Origin: Xylanibacter rarus
Lineage (GTDB): Bacteria > Bacteroidota > Bacteroidia > Bacteroidales > Bacteroidaceae
DNA: 64,000 bases
Direction of reading: 5' to 3'
Assembly (NCBI RefSeq): GCF_001275135.1
Contig: NZ_LFQU01000010.1
Coordinates: 1 to 64,000, forward strand
Below are positions 7,989 through 16,284 of the stretch, one piece after another (within the stretch, counting starts at the first letter, position 1; every line of letters starts with the position of its first letter). The translations under genes were made by a program, and so were the position numbers. The notes below the pieces were generated by a model. The model worked only from the letters and a program-made list of their open reading frames with translations, made no database searches and was not told the DNA's origin.

Positions 7989-10610
7989 ATGAAGGTTCTG
8001 ACACTATATGTAGATAAATGGTACATCACCGGGGCCGTGTGCTCCGATGGTGTGCCACGCATCGTGAAACCTCGCAGCCGGGACGACCGTTTTTGGCTGT
8101 ACTTTTATGAAGACACGGTTAATGACAAAGTAATATACGGCAAGAACAACAAGCCTCATTTTCATAACCGTGAGAATCATTATTACGGAGATGTCTTTTC
8201 CCTTATAGTGTACGATGAAAACACGTTCACTATATATAACATGAAAAAGACTATGGCTGACATCTTCAAGTTTTCGGGCATAATCGGCGAATTGAGAGAT
8301 GCCGTCGGAGCTGGTGACAATCAGACAGTCGATGTGTACCTCTCGTTCTCGAAAGATGTGTCGTATGCGGCAAGGCGAGTGTTCATAAATAAAGTGCTCG
8401 AACAAGAGAATTTCACAGTGAAAGAGTCGGCCGCCCACATAGAGCACTTAGCGTTGGAATATGCCGTGAGGCATAAACGGCTGGGTGACGAGGGTTGTTA
8501 CATCACTTTGAACGCTTGCAACGAGAACCTTGTCCACTCAATCTATGAGTACAAGGAAGGGCTGTTCAACAGACGGAGCGAAAAGAGCCTTGATGGCTTC
8601 GGCACCGACCTCCGCGGCAGGGCCATCCTTGAAAGTGTGGTGCACAGCATCAACAGGAGCGAACATTTCCTCCAAAGCATGGAGGATTTTGAGCGGGAGT
8701 ACATCCGTCTGGCACAATACGTTGACGACTGGGTTGTGCGTCTTAACAACGCAAAGCCAGGGCGGCCTGTGAAAATACCCGATGTCAGCCTGTCGGCCAA
8801 CATAGACAAAAAATACAGTCCTGTAATACTGAAAAAAGACATCGACGCCCGGACTTCTGTAAGCGTGGATAACATTATCAGGGAAATTGCCAACTCTGTT
8901 AAGGAAAACGACATTTCGGGAGAAGACATAAAAGGCATAGTGTTCATAGGCGACACATTTACAAATACCCAGTTCACCGAAGCGCTGAAAAGGAGATACA
9001 TCTTGCCTGAGAGTGGCTATGTGTTCTATAACACGGAGGATTTGCCCAATATCGTTTCGGTATATACCGTGATGGACTGCACCCAATTCTCTGTTGCTGC
9101 TAAAGATATGAGCGCCAAAGGCGATGCCGAGCTCAAGAGTACGCAAATGGCCAAGGAAGAAGCCCGCCGTAAGGAAGAGGCCGAGCGCCAGGCTAAAGAG
9201 CGTGAAGAGAAAGTACTGGCCGAACGTGAAAGGAAAATGCGCTATGAGAACGCGATGAACGAGGCTGACGACGCTTATAAGAAAGAAGATTACGTCGCTA
9301 TGCGAGACTGGGCCGACGAAGCCCTGAAAAACAATCCGGGCGATGCGGACGCGACAGAGAAAAAGGAAGAAGCCCTGAGGCTGATTGCCGAGCAGGAAAT
9401 GCGCCAGAAACAATATGCCGACGCAATAAAAAAAGCACAGGCAAGCCTGAAAGAAGGCCGGTGGCAAGACGCACTCTCGCAAAGCGAACAGGCTCTTGCT
9501 TGCATGAAAGATTCGGCAGAAGCTAAACGCATACAGACGGAGGCCAAGAAACAAATAACCTTGACTGGAAAGATAGATACAGGACTGTCGCGCGCTGACC
9601 TTCTGATGTCGCAGCGGCAGTATGCCAAGGCTCTCGAAGAACTGAAGGCCGTCGCAGTTTTGGACAAAGACAACGCCTTGGTAAAGGAGAAAACAGCCGA
9701 GGTCCAACGCCTGCTTGATGAAAGCCTGGCAACGGTAAAGACGTTGCGTGCGGCTTACGACAAGACCAAGGCCGCCGGCAACATGGAAGAGGCTATAAAC
9801 GCCTGCCGTATGCTTGCCGACGCCGACACCGGCAACCAGCAGCAATGGCTGGCCGAGGTCGAAAGCCTAAAGGCGGAGAAAGAAAAAGCCGAGGCTGCGG
9901 AGCGGCTGTGGAAGGAACTGTCTGACAAGGCTTGGGACGCCAACTTCAACGAACAGTGGGCCGACACTGTGAAATACGCCACGGCAGCATTGAAAATAAA
10001 GGAAGATGGAAAGTTGAAAACCTGTTTGGACAAAGCTAAGGAGAAACTTAGAAAACAAGAGGCCGAGCAAGCATATACGGGCGAAATAAACAAGGTTAAA
10101 GGCTTCATTGTAGACAAGAGGTTTGACGAGGCTAAACATCTTCTGTCGTCGTTGGAAAAGCAATATCCTGAACGCAAAGCAGAACTAAAAGAACTGTTCA
10201 GGCAGATATTCAAGGCGGAAAGTTCTGAAAGTTTCTTCGATACGCAGGAAACGCCGGAAGATGACGCTGTGAAAAAGCCCGTAGTGGTAAAAGGTTTCAC
10301 CAAGGACGGTGCTCAGAAGACGAAAAAGCCTTTGGACGACGACTTTTTCGGCAATACGCAAAAAGTTGAAAAGAAGACCGGCAACCCCACAAGGAAAAAG
10401 CCTGTGGGGAAACCGACTGAAACCGCGAAAGTAACAGCTGCTCCCGACTTCTTCAGCGAGCCGCTGAAGTCTGGGAATAAAGGCAGCGGGACTGTGCAGA
10501 AGAAGCCCGCGAGCACAGTGAAAAAAGCCGGACGCACGGGCGACGACTTCTTCGACAGCGACACATGGAGCGGCAAGCCCGGCGGCAAGAGCGGCGGCTT
10601 CGATTTCTGA
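7989..10610 (+). CDS. actin/Hsp70-like head, coiled coil, helical repeats and FF-motif tail
   Basis: This 873-residue protein has four parts. Residues 1-385 look like a degenerate Hsp70/actin fold: a VFIGDTFTNTQF segment near 320 sits where Hsp70 has its GG(S)SR loop, while phosphate loops are not recognisable. Residues 388-420 are a highly charged coiled coil rich in Lys, Glu and Arg. Residues 420-740 are TPR-like helical repeats. The tail (745-873) is low complexity, rich in Lys/Pro/Gly, with FF motifs at 749-750, 786-787, 821-822 and 854-855, each next to Asp or Ser. The protein looks like a scaffold. The gene starts 8 bases after the ATPase gene. Confidence 0.7.
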   Translation: MKVLTLYVDKWYITGAVCSDGVPRIVKPRSRDDRFWLYFYEDTVNDKVIYGKNNKPHFHNRENHYYGDVFSLIVYDENTFTIYNMKKTMADIFKFSGIIGELRDAVGAGDNQTVDVYLSFSKDVSYAARRVFINKVLEQENFTVKESAAHIEHLALEYAVRHKRLGDEGCYITLNACNENLVHSIYEYKEGLFNRRSEKSLDGFGTDLRGRAILESVVHSINRSEHFLQSMEDFEREYIRLAQYVDDWVVRLNNAKPGRPVKIPDVSLSANIDKKYSPVILKKDIDARTSVSVDNIIREIANSVKENDISGEDIKGIVFIGDTFTNTQFTEALKRRYILPESGYVFYNTEDLPNIVSVYTVMDCTQFSVAAKDMSAKGDAELKSTQMAKEEARRKEEAERQAKEREEKVLAERERKMRYENAMNEADDAYKKEDYVAMRDWADEALKNNPGDADATEKKEEALRLIAEQEMRQKQYADAIKKAQASLKEGRWQDALSQSEQALACMKDSAEAKRIQTEAKKQITLTGKIDTGLSRADLLMSQRQYAKALEELKAVAVLDKDNALVKEKTAEVQRLLDESLATVKTLRAAYDKTKAAGNMEEAINACRMLADADTGNQQQWLAEVESLKAEKEKAEAAERLWKELSDKAWDANFNEQWADTVKYATAALKIKEDGKLKTCLDKAKEKLRKQEAEQAYTGEINKVKGFIVDKRFDEAKHLLSSLEKQYPERKAELKELFRQIFKAESSESFFDTQETPEDDAVKKPVVVKGFTKDGAQKTKKPLDDDFFGNTQKVEKKTGNPTRKKPVGKPTETAKVTAAPDFFSEPLKSGNKGSGTVQKKPASTVKKAGRTGDDFFDSDTWSGKPGGKSGGFDF

Positions 10611-10749
10611 CTGTGGCCTGAAGCCTTGCAAAAAGATACCTGACGGTCTGCGGAAGGGCTCATGAACCACGACGGAAGGACACAAAGCGCAGGCAAAGCC
10701 TTAAAGGCTTAAGGATGAGGGCATTATTAACCAATAAAAAGATACGATT

Positions 10750-11328
10750 ATGGCTGAAGTGAAATTAAAAAAGAAAATTTGCCTTAAGCGCAAGGAAAAA
10801 CCGGCGGAGTTTGTCTTTACAAAATACCTTAAGATAAAGTTGCTTTGGAAGACTAAGACAGACCTCGACCTGTGTATTTTCTTCACGACGAAAGACGGAC
10901 AGGCTGGCGGTGTGTTCTCGTCGATGTTCCGCCAGAAGAAGAGCGACATGGGTTCGCTCGAAGAGTTCCCTTACATGGAGCATACGGGCGACAAGGCAGA
11001 GCCGTCTGAGGGAGGCGAAAGCGTGGAGCAAATCAACATCGCCAAGCTCGACGACATTGACACGGCCAACGTGGTGGTGCTCAACTACGGCAAGGCCATC
11101 GACGGCGAGGAGGTGAACTTCGCCCAAGACTCCGGCCGCGTGGAGATACAAAGCAGCGAGGGCGATTATTTCGAGGTGGCCATCGACGCCGACCAGCCTG
11201 GCCACGTCTACCATGTATGCTCAATAAAGAACCGCGACGGCAAGAACGGCGTGGTGAACGAGGGTGTTGTGATGGACCTCGGAACGGCTTTCGAGCGCAT
11301 ACCTGGCTTTTCGCTTATTTGTGAATAA
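10750..11328 (+). CDS. TerD-like domain protein, copy 1
   Basis: The 192-residue protein matches the TerD/TerA fold. It has the DLDLCIFF strand followed by KDG, then FPYMEHTGDKAEP, an EQINI strand, the GRVEIQSSEGDYFEV region and a YHVCSIKN strand, ending IPGFSLI. In characterised TerD proteins the acidic DLDL and DxxG regions bind Ca2+. The first residues, MAEVKLKKKICLKRK, are a basic lead repeated in the next two proteins. Ter-family genes are linked to stress, tellurite and phage responses elsewhere, but no terB, terC or TerY-type gene is seen here, so tellurite resistance should not be assumed. Confidence 0.75.
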   Translation: MAEVKLKKKICLKRKEKPAEFVFTKYLKIKLLWKTKTDLDLCIFFTTKDGQAGGVFSSMFRQKKSDMGSLEEFPYMEHTGDKAEPSEGGESVEQINIAKLDDIDTANVVVLNYGKAIDGEEVNFAQDSGRVEIQSSEGDYFEVAIDADQPGHVYHVCSIKNRDGKNGVVNEGVVMDLGTAFERIPGFSLICE

Positions 11329-11359
11329 CTTATTTATTAACTTTAAAAAAATTTGCTTT

Positions 11360-11935
11360 ATGGTTGAATTAAAAAAGAAAATCACTCTTCGTAAGAAGAA
11401 TGAGTCAGTGGCTTTCACATTCTCGGGAAAGCTGAAGGTGAAACTCTTGTGGACATCAGACACAGACCTTGACCTGTGTCTCTTTTTCAAGAAAAAGGAC
11501 GGAAACATAGGCGGGGTGTTCTCAAATGAATACCGAAATAAAAAGAGCGACCTTGGCGCGCTTGACAAATTCCCATATATGCTGCATCTTGGCGACGCAA
11601 AAGAACCGACGCCGGGCGGCGAAGAAAGTGAGCAAATCAACATCGCCAAGTTCGACGACATTGACACTGCTTACATCTGCATTGTAAATTACGGTGCGGC
11701 AATAGAAGGCGATGACGTGACATACGCCGACGAAGGCGGACGTGTTGAAATCCAAAGCGACTCAGGCGATTACCTTGAGGTGCCTGCTGACTCGAAAGAC
11801 GAAGGCCATGTTTATTGCGTATGCTCAATCAACAACAATAACGGCGAATTTGCATTGAAAAACGAAAGCCGTGTGATGAGTTTGGATGAAGCATACAAGC
11901 AGATACCTGGTTTTTCTCTTATAGTAGACGAATAG
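11360..11935 (+). CDS. TerD-like domain protein, copy 2
   Basis: The protein has 191 residues from the ATG at 11360. The longer frame from 11321 would overlap the previous gene, and alignment with copy 1 supports MVELKKKITLRKK as the true N-terminus. It follows copy 1 strand by strand: DLDLCLFFKKKDG, FPYMLHLGD, EQINIAKFDDIDTA, GRVEIQSDSGDYLEV, YCVCSINNNNG and IPGFSLI. The two are tandem duplicates that have diverged moderately. The stop is followed after one base by the next gene. Joint assembly with copy 1, and calcium binding, are inferred from the family. Confidence 0.75.
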   Translation: MVELKKKITLRKKNESVAFTFSGKLKVKLLWTSDTDLDLCLFFKKKDGNIGGVFSNEYRNKKSDLGALDKFPYMLHLGDAKEPTPGGEESEQINIAKFDDIDTAYICIVNYGAAIEGDDVTYADEGGRVEIQSDSGDYLEVPADSKDEGHVYCVCSINNNNGEFALKNESRVMSLDEAYKQIPGFSLIVDE

Positions 11936-11936
11936 T

Positions 11937-12623
11937 ATGGTAGAACTGAAAAAGAAAGTAACGTTGAAAGCCAAAACTCCAGGCATCGCCAATTCTGAAA
12001 GCCCTGCCGGCGAGAAGGTTACGCTGAAGAAAAAGACGCCCGGCACAGAGCCGGTTAGCCCGGCGGAGTCTACGCCCGGCGGTACGAAACCTGCTGGTGG
12101 CGGTAACCAAGGCGGCACGGACTTGACATCAGGCGGCAGCCAAGGAGGTGGCGCCGGCAAGTGGATTGCCATTATCGTGGTAATCCTTATAGTGGCCGGG
12201 CTGGCGTATTATTTCACGCATAAAGGCGACGGTGAAAGCACTCCGGCAAAGCCCGGAACGACGCTTGTGGCCGACAGCACACAAAACGCACAAGCTGACT
12301 CGACGACTGAAGCGGCCGACAGCACGCAAAGCGATGAAGCAACCGCAGGGGACGCCTCGGAAGAGAACGTTGAGGCTCCGGCTCCTGACGGTGCAGCCGA
12401 TGCGGCAGGTCAGCCCGCCAAGTCAGGTACGGCGAATGCCGGGCCGGCCGGAGTTGATGCCGCCCAGGCATCAACGGTGGGCGGAGACGTGGAAGAGCTG
12501 GCACGTGAAGTAATCCGCGGAAAGTACGGTAACGGTGAGGTGCGCAAGCAGCAACTCGGCGACCGCTATGCCGAAATCCAGGCCCGTGTCAACGAGATTT
12601 ACCGTAAAGGACTTGTAAAATGA
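11937..12623 (+). CDS. single-pass membrane protein with CPL-7-like C-terminus
   Basis: The 228-residue protein starts MVELKKKVTLKAK, the same basic lead as the TerD-like proteins, and repeats it as KVTLKKKTPG. A Gly/Pro/Thr-rich cytosolic linker follows, then one transmembrane helix (about residues 77-95), then an acidic Ala/Asp/Ser-rich extracytoplasmic stalk. The C-terminal ~40 residues, with VIRGKYGNGEVRKQQLG and IQARVNEIY, resemble the CPL-7/CW_7 cell-wall-binding repeat of phage lysozymes. It would physically connect the cytosolic TerD-like proteins to the peptidoglycan. That role is inferred. Confidence 0.7.
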   Translation: MVELKKKVTLKAKTPGIANSESPAGEKVTLKKKTPGTEPVSPAESTPGGTKPAGGGNQGGTDLTSGGSQGGGAGKWIAIIVVILIVAGLAYYFTHKGDGESTPAKPGTTLVADSTQNAQADSTTEAADSTQSDEATAGDASEENVEAPAPDGAADAAGQPAKSGTANAGPAGVDAAQASTVGGDVEELAREVIRGKYGNGEVRKQQLGDRYAEIQARVNEIYRKGLVK

Positions 12624-12628
12624 CTTTA

Positions 12629-12682
12629 AATATGGACAGGTTGCACTGCACCACGTTATGCGGGCGGCAGCCTGTCCATATT
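12629..12682 (+). promoter_or_regulatory. intercistronic RNA hairpin
   Basis: AATATGGACAGG (12629-12640) and CCTGTCCATATT (12671-12682) are a perfect 12-base inverted repeat with a 30-base loop, placed between the CPL-7-like gene and the 55-codon gene. No T-run follows on the plus strand, so it is more likely a processing or stability element within the operon mRNA than a terminator. Confidence 0.5.
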
Positions 12683-12697
12683 AAATAAAAATAAAGG

Positions 12698-12865
12698 ATG
12701 ATGGCAATATCAATCATTGTTGGCTTATGCGTATGGCTTGTCTTGCCAATCATGTTCGGCGGCCGTTTCAGAAAAAAGAAGAACAAGAAAGCATTTGCCA
12801 TGTTTTGTAAGATTGTCGGGATAGTTATCATTGCATTCGGTATAATTAATCACATTGTTTTCTGA
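12698..12865 (+). CDS. 55-residue two-TM membrane protein
   Basis: The ATG at 12698 (a second ATG follows at 12701) opens a 55-codon frame. It has hydrophobic stretches at residues 3-20 and 36-54 flanking a basic loop, GGRFRKKKNKK. An AAAGG purine run lies just before the start, and the stop is two bases before the next gene. Size, spacing and helix-loop-helix topology support a real small membrane protein. No family is recognised. It sits inside the operon and probably accompanies its membrane components. Confidence 0.6.
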   Translation: MMAISIIVGLCVWLVLPIMFGGRFRKKKNKKAFAMFCKIVGIVIIAFGIINHIVF

Positions 12866-12867
12866 GT

Positions 12868-13440
12868 ATGGAAAAGCTTTATCTGCTTATTTGCATGGCG
12901 GCGGTGTTGTTGTCGTGCTCGGGCAAGCCTGCCGGCGTATCCCGTGAACGCCAGGAATACACAGGGCAGCAAGAAGCGTTGTTGCAGCAGGGATGGACAG
13001 CCGGGCCTGTTGAGAATGGCGATTTGTCAGAGAAATACGGGTATGAGCCCAAGTTCGGCCTGCAAGACAATTATTTCGACATAACTATGGGTGAAGGCAG
13101 CAGTGTGGCCGTTAAGATAATGGATGTGGAGACCGACCGTTGCATAAGGTTTGTTTTCGTCAATGAGAACTCCACGGCCACAGTGTCACAAATACCACAA
13201 GGAAAATATTACCTGAAACTTGCTTACGGCAGAGACTGGATGCAGCATGACACCGACTCTGTGACCGTAGGCAAGTTCACTACGCACGTTTTTTATGAAA
13301 AGAGCCGCAACGTGTTTGATTTCGGCCGGAAGAACTCGTTGCGGGAAGTGAATTACGAATTGAAAATCAACGTCAGGAACGCCTCGGCCGAAAACAACTT
13401 CTCGACAGAGCCGATAAGCGAAAGTGAATTTAACTCATAA
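12868..13440 (+). CDS. lipoprotein of unknown function
   Basis: The 190-residue protein has signal MEKLYLLICMAAVLLSC with a clear lipobox, so it is a lipoprotein. The mature part contains a beta-rich stretch, roughly residues 70-150, with FVNENSTATVSQIPQGKYYLKL, suggestive of a small Ig- or transthyretin-like domain (Gly-Lys-Tyr-Tyr turn), but no named family can be given. It starts two bases after the small membrane protein gene and ends nine bases before the calcium pump gene, so it is part of the same transcription unit. Confidence 0.7.
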   Translation: MEKLYLLICMAAVLLSCSGKPAGVSRERQEYTGQQEALLQQGWTAGPVENGDLSEKYGYEPKFGLQDNYFDITMGEGSSVAVKIMDVETDRCIRFVFVNENSTATVSQIPQGKYYLKLAYGRDWMQHDTDSVTVGKFTTHVFYEKSRNVFDFGRKNSLREVNYELKINVRNASAENNFSTEPISESEFNS

Positions 13441-13449
13441 ATTAAAAAT

Positions 13450-16221
13450 ATGCAACAGAAACAACATTACACAGGCCTGACTGACAAGGAGGTGCTTGAA
13501 AGCCGGGCCAAGCATGGCGTGAACATACTCACACCGCCGGAAAAAGAGCCGTTATGGAAACAATTTCTTGAGAAGTTCAAAGACCCATTAATCATTATAT
13601 TGATGATTGCCGGTATCTTGTCTATCGGAATTTCATTTTATGAATATTTCGGTTTACATGAAGGTGGAGCTGTCTTTTTTGAGCCTATCGGTATATTTGT
13701 AGCGATTCTTTTGGCTACAGGATTAGCATTCTATTTTGAATTGAAAGCTGATAAAGAGTTTACTATCTTGAATCAGGTTAACGATGATGAGCCTGTGGAG
13801 GTTATCCGCAACGGCAATGCTACGAAAGTACCCAAGAGGGATATTGTTGTAGGTGATATTGTAATATTGTCGACAGGAGCTGAAATACCTGCTGATGGTG
13901 TGCTTCTCGAGAGTGTAAGTCTTAATGTTGACGAGTCTACTCTTACGGGTGAACCTTTGTGTCATAAGAGTGTCTGCGAAGGCGATTTTGACAATGATGC
14001 CACATATCCTACCAACAGTGTGAAAAAAGGCACGAAAGTAATGGAGGGACACGGCATATTTTGTGTGACTGAGGTAGGTGATAATACTGAAAACGGTAAA
14101 ATATTACTCTCTGTTCTTGGCAAGAAAGTCGATAGCAATGATACTAATTTGGATGAAAGGAAAATTGAGGCTGCACAGAAATTGGCTGAAAAGAATGAGA
14201 TTTCAAGCAGTGTGAAGACACCTCTCAACGAACAGCTTGACGGTCTGAGTGACCTTATCACGAAACTCAGTTATGGTTTTGCAGCTTTTGTCATAATAGG
14301 TCGCCTTATAGCCTATTTCTTTATAGGAGATAATTCTCTAGAATGGGCGCATATTACGGCTTATGTATTACAGACGCTGATGATTGCCGTGACGCTTATT
14401 GTTGTGGCCGTGCCAGAAGGTTTGCCAATGGCTGTAACCTTAAGTCTTGCTTACAGTATGCGGCGCATGCTTAAGACAAACAATCTTGTGCGCAAGATGC
14501 ATGCTTGCGAGACTATGGGTGCAACAACCGTTATCTGTACAGACAAGACGGGTACGCTTACACAAAACCAGATGAGCGTTAATGACATAAAGTTCTATGG
14601 TCTCAACAGCCAGATGCTAGGAGCTGACAAAAAAAGCGGAATAATAAAAGAGGGTATTGTTTTGAACTCCACTGCGACACTAGACCTGAAAAATCCCTCA
14701 CGTCCGTCAGTCCTCGGAAATCCTACAGAAGGTGCATTGTTACTTTGGCTTCACAATATGGGTATAAATTATATGAAGCTGAAGGACGCGGCAGAAGTTG
14801 TTGAGGAACTGCCTTTTTCGACAGAGCGTAAATATATGGCTACCGTCGTCAAGTCAGCCTTTATACAAGGCAAGAATATTCTCTACGTAAAAGGTGCTCC
14901 AGAGATTGTACGTTCTCTTTGTAAGCACGTTGACGGAGATGTAAGTGACGACACTATAACCCGACAATTGACAGAATATCAAAATAAGGCAATGCGCACG
15001 CTTGGCTTTGCGTACCAGGTGCTTGAGAATGGCGATAAGACAATAGAAAACGGTAAGGTAGTGGCAGAAAACATGACCTTCCTCGGTATTGTCGCGATAG
15101 CAGATCCTGTGCGTAAGGATGTTCCGGCCGCAGTCAAAGAATGTATAAACGCTGGAATAGATATAAAAATAGTAACAGGAGATACTCCTGGAACCGCAAA
15201 AGAGATTGGACGGCAAATTGGACTTTGGACAGTAAAAGATGGAGATGAAGCGATAATTACTGGTCCAGAATTTGCAGCTTTATCAGATAGTGAGCTTGAC
15301 AAGAAAGTTCTTGGCTTGAAGATTATTGCCCGAGCACGGCCTATGGATAAAAAACGTCTTGTTGAATCGTTGCAGCGCAACAGCCAAGTCGTTGCAGTAA
15401 CGGGTGATGGAACTAACGATGCTCCTGCTCTGAAAGCTGCACATGTAGGATTGTCAATGGGTGACGGAACTTCTGTGGCTAAGGAAGCATCTGACATAAC
15501 CATTATCGATAACTCGTTCAGCAGTATTGGCCGTGCAGTAATGTGGGGACGTTCACTTTATCAGAATATCCAACGTTTCTTATTGTTCCAGCTTACGGTA
15601 AATGTGGCGGCATGTTTTATTGTGCTTGTTGGAGCATTCATGGGTACAGAATCTCCACTTACAGTAACACAAATGCTTTGGGTCAATCTAATCATGGATA
15701 CATTTGGAGCAATGGCTCTTGCCTCGCTTCCGCCGTCTCGTTCTGTAATGTGTGATAAACCTCGTAATCGTAAGGCTTTCATCCTTACAAAGCCAATGAT
15801 GAAGGATATTCTTGGTGTGGGCGGTTTCTTTTTCTTGTTGCTCGTAATATTCCTTTATATCTTCCAGCATACGGAAATAACACAAATGACAGATCTTCTG
15901 CATTGTCAACTCGGCGAGGCTAATGGCCTGTCGCCGTATGAACAAACCTTACTGTTCTCTATATTCGTATGGACACATCTTTGGTATATGTTTAATACAC
16001 GCTCGTTTGAAACAGGTAAGAGTTTCTTCCAACTGAAGATGAGCAAGGAATTTTTCACAATTGTCGCAATTATTTTTATGGGACAAATTATTATTGTGGA
16101 AGTTCTGTTTGATTTCTTTAATTGTACTCCAATGAAATTTTTGGATTGGATAATAATTGTAGTGTTATCTTCTTTTGTACTTTGGATAAGGGAACTATGG
16201 CACTTTATTGTTAGAAGATAA
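13450..16221 (+). CDS. calcium-translocating P-type ATPase (PMCA-like)
   Basis: The 923-residue P2-type pump exports cations, most likely Ca2+, using ATP. Residues 25-110 include the first two helices. The actuator TGEP loop has its Glu at 168. The phosphorylation motif DKTGTLTQ has its Asp at 365, after the M4 PEGLP motif. The hinge TGDGTNDAPAL starts at 651, and C-terminal helices follow. The TLIVVAVPEGLPMAVTL region matches the Ca2+ site of SERCA/PMCA pumps. An extra ~25-residue charged insert lies near residues 218-250 compared with the paralogue at 31401. It is the last gene before a terminator. Its codons are more AT-rich than those of the upstream genes, which suggests a different history. 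Confidence 0.9.
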   Translation: MQQKQHYTGLTDKEVLESRAKHGVNILTPPEKEPLWKQFLEKFKDPLIIILMIAGILSIGISFYEYFGLHEGGAVFFEPIGIFVAILLATGLAFYFELKADKEFTILNQVNDDEPVEVIRNGNATKVPKRDIVVGDIVILSTGAEIPADGVLLESVSLNVDESTLTGEPLCHKSVCEGDFDNDATYPTNSVKKGTKVMEGHGIFCVTEVGDNTENGKILLSVLGKKVDSNDTNLDERKIEAAQKLAEKNEISSSVKTPLNEQLDGLSDLITKLSYGFAAFVIIGRLIAYFFIGDNSLEWAHITAYVLQTLMIAVTLIVVAVPEGLPMAVTLSLAYSMRRMLKTNNLVRKMHACETMGATTVICTDKTGTLTQNQMSVNDIKFYGLNSQMLGADKKSGIIKEGIVLNSTATLDLKNPSRPSVLGNPTEGALLLWLHNMGINYMKLKDAAEVVEELPFSTERKYMATVVKSAFIQGKNILYVKGAPEIVRSLCKHVDGDVSDDTITRQLTEYQNKAMRTLGFAYQVLENGDKTIENGKVVAENMTFLGIVAIADPVRKDVPAAVKECINAGIDIKIVTGDTPGTAKEIGRQIGLWTVKDGDEAIITGPEFAALSDSELDKKVLGLKIIARARPMDKKRLVESLQRNSQVVAVTGDGTNDAPALKAAHVGLSMGDGTSVAKEASDITIIDNSFSSIGRAVMWGRSLYQNIQRFLLFQLTVNVAACFIVLVGAFMGTESPLTVTQMLWVNLIMDTFGAMALASLPPSRSVMCDKPRNRKAFILTKPMMKDILGVGGFFFLLLVIFLYIFQHTEITQMTDLLHCQLGEANGLSPYEQTLLFSIFVWTHLWYMFNTRSFETGKSFFQLKMSKEFFTIVAIIFMGQIIIVEVLFDFFNCTPMKFLDWIIIVVLSSFVLWIRELWHFIVRR

Positions 16222-16225
16222 TTAT

Positions 16226-16277
16226 AAAAATCAGACTGAAGTTTTTGTTATTAATAGAAACTTTAGTCTGATTTTTT
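16226..16277. terminator. bidirectional terminator
   Basis: An 18-19 base stem (16226-16244 with 16258-16277, one mismatch) has A-runs on its left and a T-run on its right. It ends the pump operon on the plus strand and the small lipoprotein gene on the minus strand. Confidence 0.85.
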
Positions 16278-16284
16278 ACCTGTT

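Noticed and set aside
8538-9845. 435-codon minus-strand frame opposite the scaffold gene
   Set aside because: Its composition is that of an antisense shadow of a GC-skewed coding gene; the plus-strand gene has domains and operon context.
10750-12623. Tellurite resistance operon
   Set aside because: Only TerD-like folds are present; terB, terC, terE or TerY-type partners are missing, so a resistance label would mislead.
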